DNA from: Mycolicibacterium flavescens
GTDB lineage: Bacteria; Actinomycetota; Actinomycetes; Mycobacteriales; Mycobacteriaceae
Reading direction: 5' to 3'
DNA: 64,000 bases
Assembly: GCF_001722335.1 (NCBI RefSeq)
Contig: NZ_MIHA01000005.1
Coordinates: forward strand, 248,001-312,000
The translations under genes were made by a program, and so were the position numbers. Shown here piece after piece: positions 60,989-64,000 of this stretch. The notes beneath the pieces are model-generated. The model was given only the letters and a program-made list of their open reading frames with translations. It made no database searches and had not been told where the DNA came from. The stretch's first letter is position 1. Every line of letters starts with the position of its first letter.

Positions 60989-61787
60989 TGCACTGCACAC
61001 GCTCGCTATACGCCTCGACGCAGTCCAACGCCACCAGTTCGAAGACAAGCAGGATTCACGAGCCACAGAACTACGGCGGCCGGACGGCAGCTCGGTCTCG
61101 CTCGACGTGCTAGACGCCCTGATGGCCGAGGTCAAGACACGAACAACCGAGGACTTCTGGGAGGACAGGACTCACAGCGACCGATGGCTCGCCCCTCGGG
61201 TGCATTACGCCCTTCGACTGTTGCGCTCGGAGGCCGCCGACCGCGGAGTCTGGCAGTGGCTCGCACTGCGCTTTGCCTGGTACGTCGAGTGGCGGTGGGC
61301 CGGCGCAGACGGGACTGTCGCAGATGATCGCTGGTGGGGTCCTATTCACAAACAGGTCTTCGCCCGATTGTGGTGGGGGACCGAGATCTTTCGTGATGGT
61401 GCGGACTACCGGCCCGTCGAGAAAGCATTCAGGTTCCAGGATCTACCGAATAGCTATCTACACCGGCCGATAGTCAGGTGTCGGTCGCTGGCGATCGCGA
61501 TTGTCGATCGAATCGACAAGTCGGGAACGCCAAGTTCAGATCAGGTAAATGATCTGGCTCGGGTCCTGAATCTGGCCACAGTCGGTACCCCTCCCGAGGT
61601 CGAGACTGGTTACCAGTCAGATGATTTCGATGCCTACGACAACTGGTGCAGCTCAGCACCGGCACTTCCAGCTAGCTGGGACGATTTGCCGCCAGGGCCG
61701 CAGGCCATCGACACCAACAGCGACTCGATACAAGGCGCATCACGAATTGTCGAACGCGCTTGGGACTATGCCGGTCTGGAAAAATGA
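60981..61787 (+). CDS. DUF6339-like fourth protein of the SF2-GHKL module
   Basis: 268 residues, Trp/Asp-rich. It contains EDFWEDRTHSDRWLAPRVHYALRL and RGVWQWLALRFAWYVEWRW, then DRWWGPIHKQVFARLWWGTE, which fits the DUF6339 family found next to GHKL ATPases and helicases in actinobacteria (from memory). ATG 60981 overlaps the previous gene by 8 bases. The function is unknown; membership in the complex is inferred from coupling. Confidence 0.68.
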   Translation: MSDALHTLAIRLDAVQRHQFEDKQDSRATELRRPDGSSVSLDVLDALMAEVKTRTTEDFWEDRTHSDRWLAPRVHYALRLLRSEAADRGVWQWLALRFAWYVEWRWAGADGTVADDRWWGPIHKQVFARLWWGTEIFRDGADYRPVEKAFRFQDLPNSYLHRPIVRCRSLAIAIVDRIDKSGTPSSDQVNDLARVLNLATVGTPPEVETGYQSDDFDAYDNWCSSAPALPASWDDLPPGPQAIDTNSDSIQGASRIVERAWDYAGLEK

Positions 61788-61865
61788 GGTTTCTGTCTCG
61801 CTCACACGAGCGGCGTCGTCTTCTACCGTTGAAAATAACTCACGACACCTCACGATAGGGAACTT

Positions 61866-62285
61866 GTGGGCACACCGAATCACATATCCGACTCGCTCAT
61901 CTCCGCTTTGACCGAAGCACGTATACCGACGGAGAACCATAGCTTCATTCGCGCGATGACCCAAGCCGCCGGCGTCGACAGCTACCGCGTCGTTGACCAA
62001 GCCGGCAAACCGTACGTAGCAGCCACGCGACACGATGGATCCCGCGATCTCCACATCTACTATGGCGCCACGAACGGATTCGCGTCAGAAGAAGAGACGA
62101 TCAGAATCGCACCTGACGCGGTCGGCCGAGGTCCCAGCTCGCGAAAGGGGACCTGGTATGTGTTACACCCCTTGAATCAGGCTCGTGTTGGCGGTGAGCG
62201 TTCGCGGGATGTCCGTCGTAAGGCCGGGTTCTGCGATTGCGGTATGGAACTGTCCCTGACCGGAGCATGCAGCAGCTGTGATTAG
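61866..62285 (+). CDS. Uncharacterised small protein with C-terminal Cys cluster
   Basis: 139 residues. An N-terminal 90-residue domain (HISDSLISALTEARIPTENHSF, LHIYYGATNGF) is followed by a basic stretch and a Cys cluster FCDCGMELSLTGACSSCD that could bind zinc. GTG 61866 has AGGG upstream. It lies 78 bases after the DUF6339-like gene and may belong to the same transcript. No known family. Confidence 0.6.
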   Translation: MGTPNHISDSLISALTEARIPTENHSFIRAMTQAAGVDSYRVVDQAGKPYVAATRHDGSRDLHIYYGATNGFASEEETIRIAPDAVGRGPSSRKGTWYVLHPLNQARVGGERSRDVRRKAGFCDCGMELSLTGACSSCD

Positions 62286-62494
62286 CACGAGAGAACTTCC
62301 GGCCCATTCCTGTGTTGAGCGAGAGAAATTCCCCGACCGCCGGCCACCCTCATTTTCTGAGTGGTGAGGTCCAATCGGTGAGTGAGCATTTCTACGCGTC
62401 GCTGGCGACGCGGGAACCAGGGCTGGCGACGCCTCCCGGTAGGACGTGGGTGGACGTAGGCTAACTCAGCCCGATCAAATCAGTCGGAGGGTAT

Positions 62495-63367
62495 ATGCCG
62501 CTCGTGTTGACGCAGAACGAGAAGAGTGCTGCAGCAATAAGCTACGACGACCAACTCGGCACCAGTTACGAGTTTCCGACGAGGTACAAGAAGCTTGTTG
62601 TGCCCGGCGAGGCCTTTGTCTACTACCGCGGTAAACGATCCGCTTCTGGCGCTATTCAGATTCCGCACTATTTCGGAACAGGCATAGTTGGAGCCGTTTC
62701 TCCTACCGGCGACGGGCGATTGCGTTGCAACATCCTAAAATACCGCGCTTTCAGCCTCACCGTGCCCTTCAAGCGCGAAAGTCGCTACTTCGAACCCGGC
62801 GCCAATGGGCGGTCCCCGAAGGAGGTCGGCCTGCACTTTCGCACGGGGGTGCGCACGATCGATCAAGATGCTTTCAACGAGATCCTCGATGCCGCAGGCA
62901 TCGAACATCAGATCAAAAACAAGGTCACCGCAAAGCGAGTGACGAAGGTATCCCTACCGGTGAATACACATGACAGCATGGATGCTCTCGCGATTGCACT
63001 CGCAATATCCGAAGTGAAGGACCAGTGGCCTTCGGCCACAATCTTCCGAGCCCCTCCGGGGCAGTACTTCTCACTCATCGTGCGCCACCCGAATGGCGAT
63101 AAGCACCATGTATCCGTGAAGTCGACCGAAGAGGACGAACCACGCATTCATCTATCGGAGGGCGAGGTCGCCTACGCGTCAGCGCATGCTGCATCGTATT
63201 CACTGTGGGTGTTTTATGCGCTGGACATACAAGCAGGTACCGGAAAGTTGATCAAACGCAAAGGACGGATCACGGATGACGACATAGACCTCCGTGCCGC
63301 AGTCCACGGCGGGAGATTAAAGAACACGACGGCTGGTAAGGATGTCGGGCCGGTTGTTCCACCGTGA
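62495..63367 (+). CDS. EVE/PUA-like N-terminal and DUF3883-like C-terminal protein
   Basis: 290 residues. The N-terminus has YEFPTRYKKLVVPGEAFVYYRG and IPHYFGTGIVGAV, typical of EVE/PUA-like readers that recognise modified bases. The C-terminal third (VSVKST at 206-211, then IHLSEGEVAYASAHAASYSLWVFYAL) matches the DUF3883/NO VEIN type seen in restriction-like proteins. The usual IEVKS Glu is Ser here, and the preceding GxDI-type Asp is not evident, so the nuclease-like site may be inactive. A modification-dependent restriction role is inferred. Confidence 0.7.
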   Translation: MPLVLTQNEKSAAAISYDDQLGTSYEFPTRYKKLVVPGEAFVYYRGKRSASGAIQIPHYFGTGIVGAVSPTGDGRLRCNILKYRAFSLTVPFKRESRYFEPGANGRSPKEVGLHFRTGVRTIDQDAFNEILDAAGIEHQIKNKVTAKRVTKVSLPVNTHDSMDALAIALAISEVKDQWPSATIFRAPPGQYFSLIVRHPNGDKHHVSVKSTEEDEPRIHLSEGEVAYASAHAASYSLWVFYALDIQAGTGKLIKRKGRITDDDIDLRAAVHGGRLKNTTAGKDVGPVVPP

Positions 63368-63372
63368 TGCTT

Positions 63373-63400
63373 ATTGGGCTCACTCAAGTGAGCGGCCAAT
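63373..63400. terminator. Hairpin after the EVE-like gene
   Basis: ATTGG plus GCTCACT (63373-63384) pair with AGTGAGC and CCAAT (63387-63393 and 63396-63400), giving a 12-base stem with a two-base bulge. It starts 6 bases after the stop codon. There is no U-run, as is common for mycobacterial terminators. Confidence 0.65.
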
Positions 63401-63513
63401 TGCATGCGCCGCAGGCTGAGGGAGTTCGATGCCGAAAGCGCTGGAGCTCATCGGTCACCGTAAGCCTCGGGTTCGCCGGTCACCGTCAGCTCGAAGCCGC
63501 TTGTTGAGTTCCA

Positions 63514-63735
63514 TCAAGTAACCCTTGTCGAAAGATTGCAGGGGGCGTTCTGAACCGGCTCATCGCGCACAAAGCCGTCTTTCCAGACGATGGCGTCGCC
63601 ACAATCTGCCGGATGGCTTATCTGCCCTACTCGGACATTGCGTGAGCGGAAGACCTCGAGGATGCGCACCGCTTCGGGGGTCATCAATTCTCCAGTACCC
63701 GTGCGGATGAATCTGACATGAAGGATAGCGGCCAT
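63514..63735 (-). CDS. Small uncharacterised protein
   Basis: 73 residues starting MAAILHVRFIRTGTGELM, with LEVFRSRNVRVGQIS and a polar C-terminus. Strand-rich, no known motif. It lies between the UvrD-like gene end and the EVE-like gene. The only support is a plausible ORF with a compact fold-like pattern, so confidence is low. Confidence 0.4.
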   Translation of the reverse strand: MAAILHVRFIRTGTGELMTPEAVRILEVFRSRNVRVGQISHPADCGDAIVWKDGFVRDEPVQNAPCNLSTRVT

Positions 63736-63795
63736 GATTCAGGGAAAGAGTGCTGGCCGGTGGTTACTCGCTTGGGATAGCGTGGTGGATAGCCC

Positions 63796-64000
63796 TTACG
63801 TTAGGATCGCTGATGGTTCGCCTGTCCAGAAGAGGGCCAACCGCTCCCGCGCCCGCGTGCCGGCCACGTACAACACCCGAAGTAGCCTTTTATCCTCTTG
63901 GTCGCGTTCGTCACCGTGCTTCTGCTGCACGAAGTACGGCGGGAAAGATTTCGATCCGAGCCGCGCTATCGCCACAGCGCGATACTCAAGACCTTTGGCC
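63796..64000 (-). CDS. C-terminus of a UvrD/Rep-type helicase, cut by the right edge
   Basis: The minus frame entering from the right edge reads AKGLEYRAVAIARLG (motif V) and LLRVLYVAGTRARERLALFW (motif VI), the end of an SF1A UvrD-like motor, and stops at 63796. The N-terminal motor and any nuclease lie outside the window. It could be a component of a Gabija- or Zorya-like or repair operon; the sequence here cannot tell. Confidence 0.8.
   Translation of the reverse strand, partial: AKGLEYRAVAIARLGSKSFPPYFVQQKHGDERDQEDKRLLRVLYVAGTRARERLALFWTGEPSAILT

Noticed and set aside
62378..62464. 28-codon ORF starting VSEHFYASLATREPG before the EVE-like gene
   Set aside because: It looks like the first codons of a lost gene, but it is too short to assign or to call a gene.

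Overview
The window looks like chromosome of a mycobacterium (Mycolicibacterium-type). The base composition is very G+C rich, GTG starts are common, and many stop/start pairs overlap as ATGA, GTGA or TGATG. Lineage-typical genes are present: an EspA/EspE-like type VII substrate candidate, a DUF732 secreted protein, an F420-dependent oxidoreductase, an NrtR/ADP-ribosylglycohydrolase pair and CbtAB. No rRNA, tRNA, CRISPR array or intact transposon was found.

Layout. 1-2.6 kb: RNase H-like protein (open at the left edge), VapBC pair, one unknown. 2.7-8.3 kb: a Wadjet/Ept-type SMC operon, jetA-jetB-jetC, with no jetD beside it. 8.3-14.7 kb: Pif1-like helicase with a C-terminal BRCT domain, DUF2293 protein, large SEC-C protein, and an XRE/nucleotidyltransferase toxin-antitoxin-like pair with a perfect palindromic operator. 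14.7-18.5 kb: a coupled pair, winged-helix-like protein plus a double-P-loop AAA/HerA-like ATPase. 18.6-29 kb: ordinary chromosomal genes (DUF218 protein, LLM oxidoreductase, two SDRs, TetR, prfC, serine hydrolase) and one decayed gene. 29.2-29.9 kb: a Doc-like toxin lacking the usual His, its antitoxin, and a three-repeat operator. 29.9-34.3 kb: a cobalt nitrile hydratase operon with activator, CbtAB cobalt uptake, a membrane protein and a divergent AraC/DJ-1 regulator. 34.4-44.6 kb: regulators, small membrane proteins, an HNH endonuclease, the Esp-like operon, a NERD-helicase, NrtR and an ADP-ribosylglycohydrolase-phosphatase fusion.

44.6-64 kb is a patchwork accessory island with many defence-like genes and gene relics: a metallophosphoesterase with a decayed second copy, a macro-like/SIR2 protein, an EEP-nuclease/HTH fusion, an IS21 istA remnant, a three-gene MazG-like/SMC-like/HEPN-like operon, a frameshifted HNH paralogue, a four-gene SF2 helicase/GHKL ATPase module with two unknown partners and no visible methyltransferase, an EVE-like/DUF3883-like protein, and the C-terminus of a UvrD-type helicase at the right edge.

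The strongest candidates for undescribed systems are the SF2-GHKL operon (56.2-61.8 kb), the MazG-SMC-HEPN-like operon (51.5-54.6 kb), the macro-SIR2 protein (46.2-47.7 kb), the winged-helix/HerA-like pair (14.7-18.5 kb) and the jetD-less Wadjet operon. All functional claims rest on reading motifs by eye; no database search was possible.
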